Shown: one piece after another, positions 1 to 8,667 of the stretch | Layout: each line of letters begins with the position of its first letter | How positions within the stretch are numbered: position 1 is the stretch's first letter | NCBI GenBank assembly: GCA_017398335.1 | Contig: JAFQGK010000006.1 | Location: forward strand, 17,565-81,564 | DNA: 64,000 bases | Source of the DNA: Bacteroidales bacterium | Lineage (GTDB): Bacteria > Bacteroidota > Bacteroidia > Bacteroidales > UBA932 | Direction: 5' to 3' | Program-made: the position numbers and the translations under genes | The notes under the pieces: generated by a model | Databases searched by the model: none | Told to the model about the DNA's origin: nothing | The model's input: the letters and a program-made list of their open reading frames with translations, nothing else

Positions 1-883
1 CCTTGCTGTCAAGACTCTGGATACCGGCTTCCAGATGAAGCAGGCCGGATGGCATCGAAGCCAGTTTACGCTTCAGCTCATCTGAAATCAGCGACGGATG
101 GATTTCCAGATGGAAACGCATCTTTCCGGCATATCCGGCATATCCGGCAAAGATGTCCAGCATTCCGCATGCACGTACGGTGTCATAGTTGAACGTCCTG
201 TCCAGTACTCTGATATCCTTTATTCCGTGTGAACAGATGTTCTCAAGTCTCTTGCTGACCTGTTCCAGGCTCTGGTATCTGACGGGCTTTTCTCCTCCGC
301 TCACGCAGAATGCGCATGTGTTGAAACAGCCTCTGGTGGTCTCCAGCTGCACAAAAGGCTTGTCCCAGTTGAAGAAACAGCTTTCTTCGGGATATTTCAG
401 TGACGCAAAGTCATTTACCCGGGCAATACCGTTGTCATGATATCCATTTTCAGACATCCAGCACAGGCCTTCAATGGACTGCCAGCACGATCTCCGGTCA
501 ACCTTATCGAGGAATTCCGGCAGAGCTTCTTCGCCTTCACCTCTGATTACCGCCGTGACGAATGGATTTCTCCTCAGAAAGTCTTCATTGTCACCAAGGA
601 ACTCAGGGCCGCCGCAGATAATCTTCACATTCTCCAGCAGCTGAACGGCACGTGAAAGCACTTCGATCTGCATATTATGCGTAAACAGCCAGAATGTCGC
701 TGCAATGATGTCCGGTTTATGTTCTGCAACAGTTGCTGCAATCGCTCCGGGATTGTCATTGATTGTTCCTCGCACGACGCACCATTCCCAGTCCTCTCTG
801 TCACTTACCTGTGCATGGATAGCCGGAAGTGCTACCGAAGAGTGTGAATATGAGCTGTTTATGTCGAGCCAGAGGATTTTCAT
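1..883 (-). CDS. B12-binding-type radical SAM protein (C-terminus cut by window edge)
   Basis: I translated this frame directly: ATG at 881-883 and 294 codons open to the window edge, so the 3' end is missing. Residues 1-130 look like the Rossmann-type cobalamin-binding domain of class B radical SAM proteins, with an IICGGPE stretch near residue 88. The classical DxHxxG cobalamin motif is not obvious. A radical SAM domain follows, with the CxxxCxxC iron-sulfur motif at Cys186, Cys190 and Cys193 inside TTRGCFNTCAFC. Such enzymes use S-adenosylmethionine chemistry for methylations, ring closures and rearrangements; the substrate cannot be told. The gene starts 15 nt after the hydrolase gene on the same strand, so it is probably the tail of the aryl-polyene-type operon, although it could be an unrelated passenger. 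Confidence 0.8.
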   Translation of the reverse strand, partial: MKILWLDINSSYSHSSVALPAIHAQVSDREDWEWCVVRGTINDNPGAIAATVAEHKPDIIAATFWLFTHNMQIEVLSRAVQLLENVKIICGGPEFLGDNEDFLRRNPFVTAVIRGEGEEALPEFLDKVDRRSCWQSIEGLCWMSENGYHDNGIARVNDFASLKYPEESCFFNWDKPFVQLETTRGCFNTCAFCVSGGEKPVRYQSLEQVSKRLENICSHGIKDIRVLDRTFNYDTVRACGMLDIFAGYAGYAGKMRFHLEIHPSLISDELKRKLASMPSGLLHLEAGIQSLDSK

Positions 884-898
884 ATATGCAAGGAATCC

Positions 899-1699
899 CT
901 AAAGCAGATTCTCTTTCATGAAATCAACAGCAATGCCTATGATCTCATCCTTGTACTTTCTCATGAAATGTCCTTCTCCTTCGATCACATGGAGGACGCT
1001 GTTCTGATAAGTTGCATCATATCTTTCGCCATATGACAGAGGTACGATCTTGTCGTTGCTCCCGTGGATCAGGCATACGTTGCCGGTATATCTGCATGAA
1101 ACGCCGTAGATGTCAAGTTTCTGTGCGGCAAGTATGAATGTCCTGCCCAGCTTATGGAACATTACGTTGACATATGCCGGCGGATTTGCAGCATCGTATC
1201 TGGCATTCATGCATTGTCCTGCCAGCGCATCGTCCTTGAGGACAGCAGCTGGTGCCAGCAAGGCCAGACATTTCGGCCTCATCGGATCATTTTCGAGCTG
1301 TCCGGCCAGCATTCCGGCAATGACACCACCCTGGGAATGACCGAGGAATCCGATTTCTGTCACAAAGGAGAGCCCTTTGACATATTTCAGAACTGCTTTT
1401 GCGTCAGCTGTTTCATTGGCAATTGTCATATCTATGAAATTACCTTCACTCTTTCCATGTGCATTGAAGTCAAAACTGATGGATGCTATGCCTTCTCTTG
1501 CAAGGGCTGCTGCCAGTTCCGGAATGGGATGCATTTTCTTGCTTGACATGAATCCATGCATCAGTACCACCATAGGGCAATGGTCTGTTTTCGGATTGAA
1601 TCCTTCCGGCAATGTCATGGTTGTGGAGATGCCTCCTTGTTCGCCATAGACCAGATAATTTTCCTTCTTCCTGAGAAAACCGAATATTTTGGAAATCAT
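899..1699 (-). CDS. alpha/beta hydrolase (serine esterase family)
   Basis: A 266-residue alpha/beta hydrolase. The oxyanion segment MHGF is at about residues 47-50. The nucleophile elbow GHSQG places the catalytic Ser at 122, Asp216 sits in HGSNDK, and His244 in GEGHF completes the triad. There is no signal peptide, so it acts in the cytoplasm, probably on an ester or thioester. It is the next-to-last gene of the long minus-strand cluster, 12 nt after the ligase gene and 15 nt before the radical SAM gene. In this setting it may trim or release acyl intermediates, but the sequence alone does not define a substrate. The family also includes peptidases and lipases. Confidence 0.85.
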   Translation of the reverse strand: MISKIFGFLRKKENYLVYGEQGGISTTMTLPEGFNPKTDHCPMVVLMHGFMSSKKMHPIPELAAALAREGIASISFDFNAHGKSEGNFIDMTIANETADAKAVLKYVKGLSFVTEIGFLGHSQGGVIAGMLAGQLENDPMRPKCLALLAPAAVLKDDALAGQCMNARYDAANPPAYVNVMFHKLGRTFILAAQKLDIYGVSCRYTGNVCLIHGSNDKIVPLSYGERYDATYQNSVLHVIEGEGHFMRKYKDEIIGIAVDFMKENLL

Positions 1700-1711
1700 G
1701 ATGTGAACTGT

Positions 1712-3031
1712 TTATTTCTTGTAATACTTTCTGTCCAGCTTGCCGTTGTAAGTACGCTGAATTGATTCGACAGCTTCATAATATGTAGGTACCTTATGAG
1801 GCTCGAGCCTTGATTTGATGTGGACAGCTATTGATTTCTTGTCCAGTTCCTTACCATCTTTCAATACAACAAGAAGTTTAAGGACGGTGCCGATGACTGG
1901 ATGTGTTCCGGCTATGCAGATGCAGTCCTTGACAGACTCATGTGAAGATGCCGCATTCTCCACTTCTGACGGATCTACCTTGAATCCTCCGACGTTTATT
2001 ACGTCTCCCAGACGTCCTTTCAGATGTATAAGTCCGTTTTCATCTACATATCCGAGGTCCGCGCTGTAGATCTTTCCATCCTTCAGCACCTTCTTGGTGT
2101 TTTCTTCGTCAGCTACATATCCGCTCATGATTGTAAGTCCCGAGACAATGATATTGCCTTCCGGAGTCACTTCTACAGTCGAATTCTTCATCGGACGGCC
2201 GATGCATCCTTCCATATGCTTTCCATCATTGAAATCATAAGTGCAGACTGCGCCGATTTCCGTTCCCCCGAGTGTGTTGTAGAGCCTTGAGTGGGGAAGT
2301 GCATGACTCAACTGTTCCATATCGTGCTGGGTTATAGGGGCAGCTCCGGTCTCGATGAAGTCGATCTTGTCAGCGAGCGAACACAACTTGTCATATGAGA
2401 ACTGCATTATGAGGCGTAGGCTGGCCGGTACCATGAATGTCGCGAATTTCTTGAAAGGCAGATTGAAGACTTCAAAGAAGGCGTTCATGTCCTTTAGACC
2501 GTCCAATATGCATACCGTACCTCCGACTGTCAGAACAGGATGCATCTTGAAAAGTGATGCTATATGGTTGAGCGGGCCGCTGATTATGAAAAGAAGGTCT
2601 GGCGAGAAATGAAGATCGGCAATGAAGTTGTCCGCACATGAGACAAGTGCTGTTTCTGACAGCATCACTCCTTTGGATTTACCGGTAGTGCCTGTCGTAT
2701 ACAGGATATCTACAATGTCTGATGCGAACTCGCACGACTCCACCTCCGTCTTGATCGCGTTGAAAGTCTCGTCATTCACTTTGTTTTCCAAAGGAACTGC
2801 AATGGCTCCGGCATGGTGGATTGCGCAGTATATTTTGAGGAACTCCAGATCCTGTGTGGCGCGGAATACATATGGTCTGTCTGGCATAAGACCTTCATCA
2901 GCAAGTGCCTGCGCCTTTGATTCAATCGCTTTCCATAATTCGGAATAAGTGATTGAGTCCTTGCCGCACACTGCAGCAGGCTTGTCAGGAGTCATTTGAG
3001 CGTGATATTTGATGCTCTCTTCAAGTGTCAT
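1712..3031 (-). CDS. AMP-dependent acyl/aryl-ACP ligase
   Basis: An adenylate-forming enzyme that activates a carboxylic acid with ATP and loads it onto CoA or an ACP thiol. The P-loop motif YTTGTTGKSKG is at residues 111-121, followed by YNTLGGTE (A5), a DLGYVDENG segment (A7), a GRLGD hinge (A8) and the C-terminal catalytic Lys431 in NGKLDRK (A10). At 439 residues it is shorter than the usual 500-550 for CoA ligases. It lies 11 nt after a small ACP gene, so that ACP is the likely partner. In aryl-polyene pathways such a ligase loads the aromatic starter (coumarate- or hydroxybenzoate-like acid). That role is inferred from context; the binding pocket was not analysed. Confidence 0.85.
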   Translation of the reverse strand: MTLEESIKYHAQMTPDKPAAVCGKDSITYSELWKAIESKAQALADEGLMPDRPYVFRATQDLEFLKIYCAIHHAGAIAVPLENKVNDETFNAIKTEVESCEFASDIVDILYTTGTTGKSKGVMLSETALVSCADNFIADLHFSPDLLFIISGPLNHIASLFKMHPVLTVGGTVCILDGLKDMNAFFEVFNLPFKKFATFMVPASLRLIMQFSYDKLCSLADKIDFIETGAAPITQHDMEQLSHALPHSRLYNTLGGTEIGAVCTYDFNDGKHMEGCIGRPMKNSTVEVTPEGNIIVSGLTIMSGYVADEENTKKVLKDGKIYSADLGYVDENGLIHLKGRLGDVINVGGFKVDPSEVENAASSHESVKDCICIAGTHPVIGTVLKLLVVLKDGKELDKKSIAVHIKSRLEPHKVPTYYEAVESIQRTYNGKLDRKYYKK

Positions 3032-3042
3032 GGCTCTACTGG

Positions 3043-3264
3043 TTATTTATTCAACTTTCTCTCCACCATTTCCACAATCGTATCAATGGTCTTGAAGTTT
3101 CTTGGAGTGACGTCAGTCGCATCCAGAGATATTCCATATTCTTTCGACAGAATGACCAGTATGGTCACTATCCCCAGTGAATCCAGTTCGCTGAAAAGGA
3201 AATCAGATTCAAGGTCTGTTGCAGGAAGTGCTTCTGACAGAAGCGAATAGATATGCTGTTTCAT
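3043..3264 (-). CDS. acyl carrier protein (ligase-linked)
   Basis: A 73-residue four-helix carrier protein with the phosphopantetheine attachment motif LDSLG at Ser29. The motif sits earlier than in the other two ACPs of the cluster (Ser39 and Ser45), because the first helix is short. The gene lies between the MMPL exporter (2 nt gap) and the adenylating ligase (11 nt gap). This suggests it carries the starter acid rather than the growing polyene chain. No phosphopantetheinyl transferase gene is visible in the window, so a housekeeping enzyme must activate it. The carrier assignment is strong; the division of labour among the three ACPs is inferred. Confidence 0.88.
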   Translation of the reverse strand: MKQHIYSLLSEALPATDLESDFLFSELDSLGIVTILVILSKEYGISLDATDVTPRNFKTIDTIVEMVERKLNK

Positions 3265-3266
3265 AA

Positions 3267-6020
3267 TTACTTGGTAAATTCTATGTTATCAATGAAGTCC
3301 ATGGCTGCAACCTCTGCAATTCTGCGCATCTCATCATCCGGGATTACAGCCGTAACGTGTGTGTCAGGATTCAGCAGGGCAGTAAGAATCGCCTGTTCTC
3401 CATAACCGTAATCGGTAACCGTAACTGATGGCTTTCCTTGAAGGTCAAGTTCTTCAATTTCTATATCCTTGAGATTGCGGCTAACTGTTTTCATTATGTA
3501 TTTGCCTTTGTAGATATATCGCCCGAGGACTTGTTCAACAGGGTTTGACGGATATCCCTTTAGTATTGTCCTCAGGGTTATAGGATGTCTGCGGGCCTTG
3601 CCATTCTTCTCAGTAAGGAATCTGAATGTCATAGGAGGAATCATATATGCCATGAGGACAACCGAAAGCATACCGATTATGGTCACTTCTGCAAGTGATT
3701 TCATGGCTGGATGCTGTGATACTATTAGGGTTCCGATTCCTACGAACATGATGAGGGCAGACTGTATGATACTGCTCTTGTACGAAGAAAGGATAGGTCT
3801 GCGGTATCTGTATTCGTGCTGGCAACCCTCTGTCATGAATATTGTATAATCGTCTCCCTGTCCGAATATGAAGGTAGCCAGGATGACGTTTACAATGTTG
3901 AACTTTACTCCAAGCAATGCCATGATTCCAAGTATCCAGATCCAGCTGACTGCCATCGGCAGGAAGGAGATGATAGCAAGTTCCAGACGTCCGAAAGAGA
4001 ACCACAGAAATAGGAAGACTATCAGCGAGCATGCCCAGCCGATGTAGTTGAAATTATCGGAAAGATTCTTCGACAATGCACTGTTCATTCCAACAACATC
4101 GAAACTGTTGTCAAAATGAGATTTTATATCTTCCATCCCGTCCGGCTTCACATTGATGATATCTACGATATAAGCCAGTCCGGTGTCATCAACCTTCGTG
4201 ACATTCTGACTCAGAACCATTTTCGTGAGAGGAGCGAAATATCCGATGTCATGGGGAGCATACTCCTTGTCAGATATCAGTCCGGTAAATTGTGAGAAAG
4301 CATCAGGTGAGAAGCCGTTCTTTGCAGCACTTTCCTTCAATTTTTCCGTAAGCAGCTCCTTGTGGCGCTCTGTGAAACAATTCCATCCCTCCAGACGCGC
4401 CTGCTGTTCTTCTTTCGAAACGAGAAACTGCGACACACCTTTATGGCTCATTATGGCTCCGGCTTGTTTCAGACTGTCTATCACAGGTGCAATCAAAGAG
4501 TTGCTCTTCAGAACCTCATCGAATGATGTTCCGGAAGACAGTACATATATGCTCTGTACAGCCTCCTTTGACGAATCAGAAAGGAGTTTCTGAAAATACT
4601 GCATGTCTTCTCTCTGCCTGTCCGTCATATAGTTGATGTTCGCCATATTCGAGTCGAACTCTGTCCTTATGCTGAAGACGGCCAGGACGGCGGTAAGAAT
4701 AAGGGTACATATGACGAAGACCTTGCTCTTCTCCGGTGAAATATGGGACAGAAATTCCAGAACCTTGCCGCTGTGTTCAGCTTCTGGCTTGACCTTCAGC
4801 ATATGAGGAAGGTATACAAGGACGAATACGATTGTTCCTATAAGAAGAAGGGAAGCAAATGTACCAAGGTCTCTCAATGCCACGGACTGCAGAGGAATCA
4901 GGGTAAGGAAGGCACCGACAGTAGTGATGTTTCCGATCACTAGCGGCAGCATGATCTCCTTAATTGCCTTCTTCATGTCCGGTACATGATTCAGATGAAC
5001 GATCAGGTGGAGAGGGTAGTTGACGGCAATTCCGAGAATGACGCTTGATATGCCTATGACGATTATGGACACCTGGTTTCCGAATAATGACATTCCTCCA
5101 AGGGCGAACAGCCATCCCCAGCCGATGGAAAGGAATATAAGCATGATATTCCTGAACGAACCGATGGAATATGCCACCAGCAGCACAATCAGAATTGCGG
5201 ATAGGGCTATGGCAATGATACTGTCCTTCTTGATGCGTGAGGCATTTCCTACAGCTATTTCCGGTCCGCCCACAATATGTGCCTTCACTTCAGGATATTT
5301 CTCTGTCATCAGATCGATCGATTCATGAAGGAGGGAAAGCATCTTCGAATTGTATTCGGTCTCGCTGTTGCCGAACGGTGAACTTAACATAGCTACGGCC
5401 CTGCTCATGTCAGGAGTAAAGATATAGCCCTCGTACATTTCGAAATTCATCTGCTGGCCGGAAGTCTGCAGTTGCGCAAGAACAGGCGAGAACAGGGACA
5501 GAGGATCCCTGACCATATTGGATGTCGTCAGAGCGCTTGTCGGGAACATCAGCATCTCCAGATTCTTCTTCATCTGTCCGTCCACGTAGTCCGGCAGGGC
5601 AAGGAGACTGTCGATGCGCGCATAATCATTCTCAGTCAGGAAGTATGGGATATTATCATATACGAAATCCGTAACTTCCATTATCTGGCTCATATCGAAC
5701 TGGGCGGTAAGGTCTTCGCACCATCCCAGTGAATCCTTGCTGTGGACAGTCTCTGTAAAGAAGTCAATCGCTTCCACGGTAAGGTCAGCATCGTCCGGGT
5801 TTGCAAAAAGTATATACAGTCTGTTTGCACCGGAAATGTTCTGATATACGGAAAGAGCTTCCTGGTCCGATGTTCCCAGTGGCAGAAAATCACTGATGTC
5901 TTCACTGAAATCCAGGTGGAGGATCAGGAATATGAACAGGCCCAGACACGCAGCCAGAGATGCCCACAGAATCTTTGCGTGCCTTGACAGATAGTCATAT
6001 ATTCTTAAAATCAGTTTCAT
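3267..6020 (-). CDS. MMPL/RND-family exporter with extra C-terminal domain
   Basis: A 917-residue inner-membrane transporter of the MMPL/RND predicted-exporter group. It has an N-terminal membrane helix at residues 17-36, a large periplasmic domain, and a bundle of helices with the charged segment near residue 330. A second periplasmic domain and a second helix bundle (GQGDDYTIFMTEG) follow. Homologues in aryl-polyene clusters export the lipid towards the outer membrane with LolA-like partners. The last roughly 110 residues after the final helix are soluble and carry DYGYGEQAILTALL, reminiscent of a glycine-rich nucleotide or SAM-binding loop. The start overlaps the upstream acyltransferase stop in an ATGA, indicating translational coupling. 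Confidence 0.88.
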   Translation of the reverse strand: MKLILRIYDYLSRHAKILWASLAACLGLFIFLILHLDFSEDISDFLPLGTSDQEALSVYQNISGANRLYILFANPDDADLTVEAIDFFTETVHSKDSLGWCEDLTAQFDMSQIMEVTDFVYDNIPYFLTENDYARIDSLLALPDYVDGQMKKNLEMLMFPTSALTTSNMVRDPLSLFSPVLAQLQTSGQQMNFEMYEGYIFTPDMSRAVAMLSSPFGNSETEYNSKMLSLLHESIDLMTEKYPEVKAHIVGGPEIAVGNASRIKKDSIIAIALSAILIVLLVAYSIGSFRNIMLIFLSIGWGWLFALGGMSLFGNQVSIIVIGISSVILGIAVNYPLHLIVHLNHVPDMKKAIKEIMLPLVIGNITTVGAFLTLIPLQSVALRDLGTFASLLLIGTIVFVLVYLPHMLKVKPEAEHSGKVLEFLSHISPEKSKVFVICTLILTAVLAVFSIRTEFDSNMANINYMTDRQREDMQYFQKLLSDSSKEAVQSIYVLSSGTSFDEVLKSNSLIAPVIDSLKQAGAIMSHKGVSQFLVSKEEQQARLEGWNCFTERHKELLTEKLKESAAKNGFSPDAFSQFTGLISDKEYAPHDIGYFAPLTKMVLSQNVTKVDDTGLAYIVDIINVKPDGMEDIKSHFDNSFDVVGMNSALSKNLSDNFNYIGWACSLIVFLFLWFSFGRLELAIISFLPMAVSWIWILGIMALLGVKFNIVNVILATFIFGQGDDYTIFMTEGCQHEYRYRRPILSSYKSSIIQSALIMFVGIGTLIVSQHPAMKSLAEVTIIGMLSVVLMAYMIPPMTFRFLTEKNGKARRHPITLRTILKGYPSNPVEQVLGRYIYKGKYIMKTVSRNLKDIEIEELDLQGKPSVTVTDYGYGEQAILTALLNPDTHVTAVIPDDEMRRIAEVAAMDFIDNIEFTK

Positions 6021-7153
6021 CGGATGTTGTTGAATATGTTCTTGCTTTCCACAGGATTGGCATAGATGCCGAGGAAAATCTTTTCAAGTATATGCATGTC
6101 GCACCCATCTGCATACTCGTCCAATTGAACCATGTATGTCATGAACCTGTCTCTTTCTTCCTGAGTGTAATTGTCTGAGTATGTGGCAGATCCGGATAGT
6201 ATGTCATGCGCTATCCAGTTGTTAGGCGTCAGCCTGTATGATGTACATATCCTGCTGTCGATCAGTCTGGCGACCTGCTTGTTGAATTCGTTGGAATTGC
6301 ACTCTGCAAATCCGGCAAGGTCATTGGCAGAGATCGGGTCGCAGAATTCGAAATGTACCCGTCCTTTCTTCTGGACTATTCCGGTAAGGATGCTGTTCAG
6401 GTCTTCTCCCGGCTTCTTCACATATGGCCCGTGCTGATGAGCATAGAGCTCGAGGGTCTTGAGTATGTCGCATGGCTCCCATTCGTACGATACCGCAATC
6501 GGCATGATGTTCAGTTCAGCTATAGACTCTATTTTGTCCTTTGCATTGCTCATCCTGAACATATTGATTATTCCCTGATCTGTGCGGTCGTTGCCGTCTT
6601 TCGTGCGTCCGTTGCGCTGGGCTATCCACACTGACTGCTTCTTCTCAAGAAGGGTATGGCGAATGTATTCAGACAGATGCTTGGAGGTCTTGTAGAACTC
6701 CCTCATGCTTCCTCCCGGACGTTCCACCCTGAACATCTTGTTGGACTTTCCGATGTCTATGATAAGCTCTCCCTTCATCAGATTGGCTCCGAAGGTGATT
6801 TCCGAAGTGTCCAGATCATGCTCGATAAGTATATTCTGCAGGAGAGCGGCATCAAGCATGATGTCGCGGTGGTTTGATACCAGAAGATATGATTTCTCCG
6901 GGTCTATCTTCTCAACTCCGCTGAATGTGAATTCATCTATGCTCTTGCTGATGATCTGCCTGTTGGCCCAGTACATTATCTTGCTCTGAAAATCATGTAT
7001 GCTGTCGATGCCGCGCAGGTATTCCCGTATTTCATCGATGTTCTTTTCGGGAAAGACAAACGAAGCCAGTACCGGAAATGACGAATTATCTGCAATGCGG
7101 TGCATCGCATCACTGATTTCGCTGTCATAATATGGGCGGATGTCATCAAACAT
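6017..7153 (-). CDS. PlsC-like glycerolipid acyltransferase
   Basis: A 378-residue acyltransferase with the block SNHRDIMLD, corresponding to the NHx(4-5)D catalytic motif of glycerophosphate/PlsC acyltransferases. Downstream blocks include a basic RVERPGGS segment and an AQRNGRTKDG segment that takes the place of the usual EGTR. The domain sits in the middle of the protein, flanked by extra N- and C-terminal parts. An upstream TTG could extend the frame by two codons, but the ATG at 7151-7153 is the better start. It overlaps the exporter gene by 4 nt. It probably transfers a fatty or aryl-polyene acyl group onto a lipid core. The precise acceptor is unknown. Confidence 0.8.
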   Translation of the reverse strand: MFDDIRPYYDSEISDAMHRIADNSSFPVLASFVFPEKNIDEIREYLRGIDSIHDFQSKIMYWANRQIISKSIDEFTFSGVEKIDPEKSYLLVSNHRDIMLDAALLQNILIEHDLDTSEITFGANLMKGELIIDIGKSNKMFRVERPGGSMREFYKTSKHLSEYIRHTLLEKKQSVWIAQRNGRTKDGNDRTDQGIINMFRMSNAKDKIESIAELNIMPIAVSYEWEPCDILKTLELYAHQHGPYVKKPGEDLNSILTGIVQKKGRVHFEFCDPISANDLAGFAECNSNEFNKQVARLIDSRICTSYRLTPNNWIAHDILSGSATYSDNYTQEERDRFMTYMVQLDEYADGCDMHILEKIFLGIYANPVESKNIFNNIR

Positions 7154-7165
7154 AGTCAAGTCTTG

Positions 7166-8665
7166 TTACAGGTTATTAATCTTGTTAATTACGTAATTCC
7201 TTCCCAGAATCACTTCGCAGGTGTTGATCGCGGTCAGAGGCACTCCGCAGAAGCCGTGTACGTTGCAGTTCTGGCCCGTCAGAAGCAGATTCCTGACTTT
7301 AGTGACCACCGGGACCTGCGAAAGGGTTATGTTGTTGCAGTCCTTCGAATAGCCGCACATCGAACCTTCCTTTACGGCGTAGAAATCCCTGATCGTCAGA
7401 GGTGAGGCTGTGTTTATGGCTTCAATACAATCTCTGAAATCCGGATACAGCTCTTCAAGCCGTGAAATCAGCTTTTCGGCACATTCTGCCTTCCATTCCT
7501 CATATTCCTTGCCTCTGTGTCCTACTTTGGTGTCTTCCCATTTCTTCACTTCGTCCCAGGTCATGGGAGCAGTGATGACCATCTTGGTGGAGAACTCGCC
7601 CTGCCCGATTTCGGGAGGCGTCATGTACAGGAAGCCCAGAGGCCATTCTTTCTGAGGATCATCGAAGCTCCAGATGTTATCGTACCTGCTCATATAGTAT
7701 GCAGAGTGGTTTATATATCTGAATGTGCCTGGTTTCAGCTTGATGTTCAATGTAAAGGCCGAATATGAGTTAGGTATTTCATTCAGTCTGTTTCTGTACG
7801 CCTTAGGGAATACAGAAGGGTCTTCCATCAGCTTGAAAAGTGTGCAAGGATGTATGGCGCTGATATACCAGTCGGCCGTAAACTCGGATCCTTTCTCAGT
7901 CCTGACGCCAGTTACCATCCTGTCTTCTGTCGTGATAGCCTTGACTCCGTCTCCGCATATTACCTTGCCGTTGTTCTCGATGATGCAGTCTCTCAAAGTG
8001 TTGGCAAACAGGTAGCTTCCCCCGGCAAAACGGCTCGGGCCGTTTATATACAGGACAGAAATCAGTGCATGGATATATGCAGGAGTCATGTTCTTCTTAC
8101 CACCGTACAACGGGTTCATATATGCAAGGATGTTGCATAGCTTCGGATCTCTTATATATTTGGATATGAAGTCATTGGCAGCCATCATGAATTCCTCTGA
8201 ATGAACGAAGATAAAGTCTGCCGATGGTTTGAGATAGAACATGTCAAGCTCGTCGACGATATTGTAAAGTGCATCGACGTAGGCAGTAAGATTCTCTTTC
8301 TCGGCAGGGAAGTCTTTTGACAGGGCATTTACGAATTCCGTCTTTCCTTGAGATATGTGATAGCTTTTCTTGTCTTCCGCAAAATACAGTGTATCAGTCG
8401 TTTCCGGATCAACGTCCTTTATGTGTACCTTGTCGAAGACGCCAAGGTATTCGCATATGCGTCTGATATTTCCTCCCGGCTGCATTCCACCGATGACGTG
8501 CATGCCCGTGTCGAAGACCTCTCCGAATCTGACGAAACTCTGCAGACCTCCGCCCAGGATTGCATTCTTTTCAATCACAGTGACGTCAATACCTTCCTTT
8601 GAAAGTATTGCACCTGTAAAGAGCCCCCCAAGGCCACCTCCGATTATTACTGCACTCTTACCCAT
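7166..8665 (-). CDS. CrtI-like FAD oxidoreductase (second of a pair)
   Basis: A 499-residue flavoprotein of the phytoene desaturase/carotenoid isomerase family. The N-terminal FAD dinucleotide motif GGGLGG is at residues 9-14, followed by an acidic residue at the end of beta 2 (VIEK). The C-terminal flavin motif is NLLLTGQNCNVHG. It is a divergent tandem paralogue of the next upstream gene, with the same length and shared blocks such as FxTGMHxIG, LYMTP/LYMHM and GSMxGxxKDxN. I place the start at 8663-8665, two nt after the upstream stop; an ATG at 8675-8677 would add four residues. No carotenoid genes are nearby, so it probably acts on the polyene chain (desaturation, isomerisation or saturation). 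This is an inference. Confidence 0.82.
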   Translation of the reverse strand: MGKSAVIIGGGLGGLFTGAILSKEGIDVTVIEKNAILGGGLQSFVRFGEVFDTGMHVIGGMQPGGNIRRICEYLGVFDKVHIKDVDPETTDTLYFAEDKKSYHISQGKTEFVNALSKDFPAEKENLTAYVDALYNIVDELDMFYLKPSADFIFVHSEEFMMAANDFISKYIRDPKLCNILAYMNPLYGGKKNMTPAYIHALISVLYINGPSRFAGGSYLFANTLRDCIIENNGKVICGDGVKAITTEDRMVTGVRTEKGSEFTADWYISAIHPCTLFKLMEDPSVFPKAYRNRLNEIPNSYSAFTLNIKLKPGTFRYINHSAYYMSRYDNIWSFDDPQKEWPLGFLYMTPPEIGQGEFSTKMVITAPMTWDEVKKWEDTKVGHRGKEYEEWKAECAEKLISRLEELYPDFRDCIEAINTASPLTIRDFYAVKEGSMCGYSKDCNNITLSQVPVVTKVRNLLLTGQNCNVHGFCGVPLTAINTCEVILGRNYVINKINNL

Positions 8666-8667
8666 AT

